In this document: positions 62,694 to 64,000 of the stretch, in pieces
Layout of the letters: every line of letters starts with the position of its first letter
How positions within the stretch are numbered: position 1 is the stretch's first letter
From: Acidimicrobiaceae bacterium
GTDB lineage: Bacteria; Actinomycetota; Acidimicrobiia; Acidimicrobiales; Aldehydirespiratoraceae
NCBI GenBank assembly: GCA_026708645.1
Contig: JAPOUM010000040.1
Location: 248,001 to 312,000, forward strand
DNA: 64,000 nt
Direction of reading: 5' to 3'
Position numbers and translations under genes: made by a program
Notes under the pieces: generated by a model
Seen by the model: the letters and a program-made list of their open reading frames with translations, nothing else
Database searches by the model: none
Told to the model about the DNA's origin: nothing

Positions 62694-63641
62694 CTAGCGC
62701 TCGCCTCGGTGATACGGGATGGTGAGTGCCAGCGGAACCTGCGAACGGCTGCGGTTCAGGACCAGCGCGACGATGGTCAGCACGAACGGCAGTGCCAGCA
62801 GCAGCTGATAGGGCAGGTTGACGTTGCTGGCCTGCAGTGCCAACTGCGTCGCCTCCAAGAATCCGAAAAGCAGCGATCCGGCAAGTATCCACGAAGCCCG
62901 CCAGTTGCCGAAGATGACGATGGCGAGAGCGATCCATCCCCGTCCAGCGATGATGTCTGGGAAGAATTGCCCGGCTTCCGACAGCGACAGGAAGGCGCCG
63001 CCGAGCCCCGCCATGGCGCCTCCGAAGATCACCGCGAAGTACTGGCGAGAGACGATGCCCACGCCGCGCATGTCGCAAGCTTCGGGGTTGTGGCCGATGC
63101 TGCGCAGCTCCAAGCCGTATTTGGTCCGATTCAGGAACACGAAAGTCACCGGCACCATCACGAGAGCGAAATAAGTCAGCCAGTGCTGCTCGAAGAGGAT
63201 CTCCCCCACTGCGGGTATGTCCGAAAGCAGCGGCACCGCAGCGGTGCGGAAGCGTTCCACCGACGGAAGGTCGATGGTGCCGCCAGCGTCGTAGACCGAG
63301 CGATACCAGAAGAACGCCCCGCCGAGCCCCAAGATGTTCAAGGCGAGCCCGGCCACCACCTGGTTGACTTTCACTGTCGCTGTCATCACAGCCATCAGCA
63401 GGCCGAGCAGGGCGCCTCCGATCGCCGCTCCCACGAGTCCCAGCCAGAGGCTGCCGGACTCGCTGGCGACGAGAAAACCGGAGAAGGCGCCCAGGGCCAT
63501 GGTCCCCTCGAGGCTCAGGTTGAGGATGCCGCTGCTTTCAGCGACGAGCTCTCCGAGGGCGGCGATCAGCAGCGGCGTGGCGATCTTGACAGTGGCCACG
63601 AAAATGCCCAGTATCACCGAATAGGTGAAGAAGTCATCCAT
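62694..63641 (-). CDS. ABC permease, BMP/nucleoside type (YufQ/NupQ-like)
   Basis: A 315-residue membrane protein with about eight to ten helices. TPLLIAALGELVAESSGILN and SLEGTMALGAFSGFL near the start and GLELRSIGHNPEACDMRGVG in the middle are typical of the BPD_transp_2 branch that works with BMP-type lipoproteins in nucleoside uptake. The ATG at 63641 overlaps the upstream permease stop by eight bases. It is followed after 17 bases by the molybdenum hydroxylase genes, so uptake and oxidation are probably co-expressed. Confidence 0.92.
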   Translation of the reverse strand: MDDFFTYSVILGIFVATVKIATPLLIAALGELVAESSGILNLSLEGTMALGAFSGFLVASESGSLWLGLVGAAIGGALLGLLMAVMTATVKVNQVVAGLALNILGLGGAFFWYRSVYDAGGTIDLPSVERFRTAAVPLLSDIPAVGEILFEQHWLTYFALVMVPVTFVFLNRTKYGLELRSIGHNPEACDMRGVGIVSRQYFAVIFGGAMAGLGGAFLSLSEAGQFFPDIIAGRGWIALAIVIFGNWRASWILAGSLLFGFLEATQLALQASNVNLPYQLLLALPFVLTIVALVLNRSRSQVPLALTIPYHRGER

Positions 63642-64000
63642 GGCGGACCGTCCTCTTGAGACGGTAACGGCAGGCGACGGCGGCCAGCAGCACGAAGACC
63701 AGAGCCACCCCCTCGATGACCTGAACCAGCGCGAAGGGGATGCCGGTGCCGACCTGCATGTTGGTGGCGCCATTGATGAGACCTCCGAAAGCGATCGCCA
63801 CCACGACCACTCCGGCAGGATGGAGCCGCGCCACCAAAGCGATGATGATCCCGGTGAAACCCAAGCCTTCGGCAATGTCGAGCTGCAGCCGATGATGAAG
63901 ACCCAGCAACTCGCCGGCGCCGGCGATGCCGGCCAGAGCGCCCGAGATCGCCATCACCGTGATGACGGTGCGTCCGACGCTGATTCCCTTGTAGGCGGCG
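63634..64000 (-). CDS. ABC permease, BMP/nucleoside type (YufP/NupP-like), C-terminal part
   Basis: The frame is open to the window edge, so only the last 121 residues are seen: KGISVGRTVITVMAISGALA, GLGFTGIIIALVARLHPAGV, and INGATNMQVGTGIPFALV, ending at a TGA at 63634. This matches the C-terminal half of the partner permease of nucleoside ABC importers. The ATPase and the BMP lipoprotein would be expected further upstream, beyond the window. Confidence 0.9.
   Translation of the reverse strand, partial: AAYKGISVGRTVITVMAISGALAGIAGAGELLGLHHRLQLDIAEGLGFTGIIIALVARLHPAGVVVVAIAFGGLINGATNMQVGTGIPFALVQVIEGVALVFVLLAAVACRYRLKRTVRHG

Noticed and set aside
1-64000. Phage, insertion sequence, toxin-antitoxin or CRISPR defence system
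   Set aside because: No transposase, integrase, cas gene, terminal inverted repeat, att-like duplication at the tRNAs or repeat-spacer array was found.

Overview
The window is a dense, high-GC bacterial chromosome segment with about 62 protein genes, three tRNAs and short gaps. Frequent GTG and TTG starts, ATGA/GTGA start-stop overlaps, a DUF4193 protein, a SAM-I/SAM-IV-type leader before metX and the hisI-trpE order point to an actinobacterium. SLH-like repeats of the type 'FADV...HPHVDAISRLAAARITAGC' fused to a secreted peptidase suggest class Acidimicrobiia; that placement is inference. No phage, insertion sequence, integrase, CRISPR array or rRNA was seen.

Layout. 1-5956: a truncated aminopeptidase N, a DrrAB-like ABC exporter, a small SRPBCC protein, a TetR regulator with an unusually AT-rich, palindrome-rich upstream region, and a 2-hydroxyacid dehydrogenase. 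6096-19684: a LacI-type repressor divergent from a long inositol operon (iolE, sugar-binding lipoprotein, a giant permease, a single-domain ATPase, iolC, a Gfo/Idh/MocA dehydrogenase, iolD, iolG, a broken epimerase remnant, iolB and a LacD-type aldolase). Together these can import a cyclitol and carry it through inosose, dione, 5-deoxyglucuronate, 2-deoxy-5-ketogluconate and its 6-phosphate to triose phosphate plus malonate semialdehyde. No semialdehyde dehydrogenase (iolA) is in the window. 19753-29672: a second 2-hydroxyacid dehydrogenase, upp, an SLH/M16 secreted peptidase, adenosine deaminase, a DEAD-box helicase, the metX riboswitch region and two small proteins.

29717-46809: three tRNAs (Gly-GCC, Cys-GCA, Val-GAC) around a ComF-like gene, then a mostly housekeeping and metabolic mix: HIBADH-family dehydrogenase, SOD, ROK sugar kinase, membrane molybdopterin protein, HpaI-type aldolase, enoyl-CoA hydratase, thiol peroxidase, APH-like kinase, an orphan DAGK-type C-terminal domain, an M20 amidohydrolase, a double-ThyX protein, photolyase, acidic DUF4193 protein, GNAT, a very basic RNA-binding-like protein and YqgE. 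46835-55339 (minus strand): a dithiol reductase-like flavoprotein and a tryptophan block (hisI, trpE, ygfZ, J-domain protein, trpC, trpF, trpB, trpA) that lacks trpG and trpD.

55447-64000: a GroES-like gene, then a tightly packed minus-strand operon that is the best candidate for an undescribed system: BMP/nucleoside-type ABC permeases, a three-subunit xanthine dehydrogenase-family molybdenum hydroxylase, a small 3Fe-4S-type ferredoxin, two paralogous Rieske oxygenases and, between them, a cytidine/guanine-deaminase-fold enzyme. The set looks like uptake plus hydroxylation, deamination and oxygenative attack (possibly N-demethylation) of a purine-like or other N-heterocycle. The substrate is not known from sequence.
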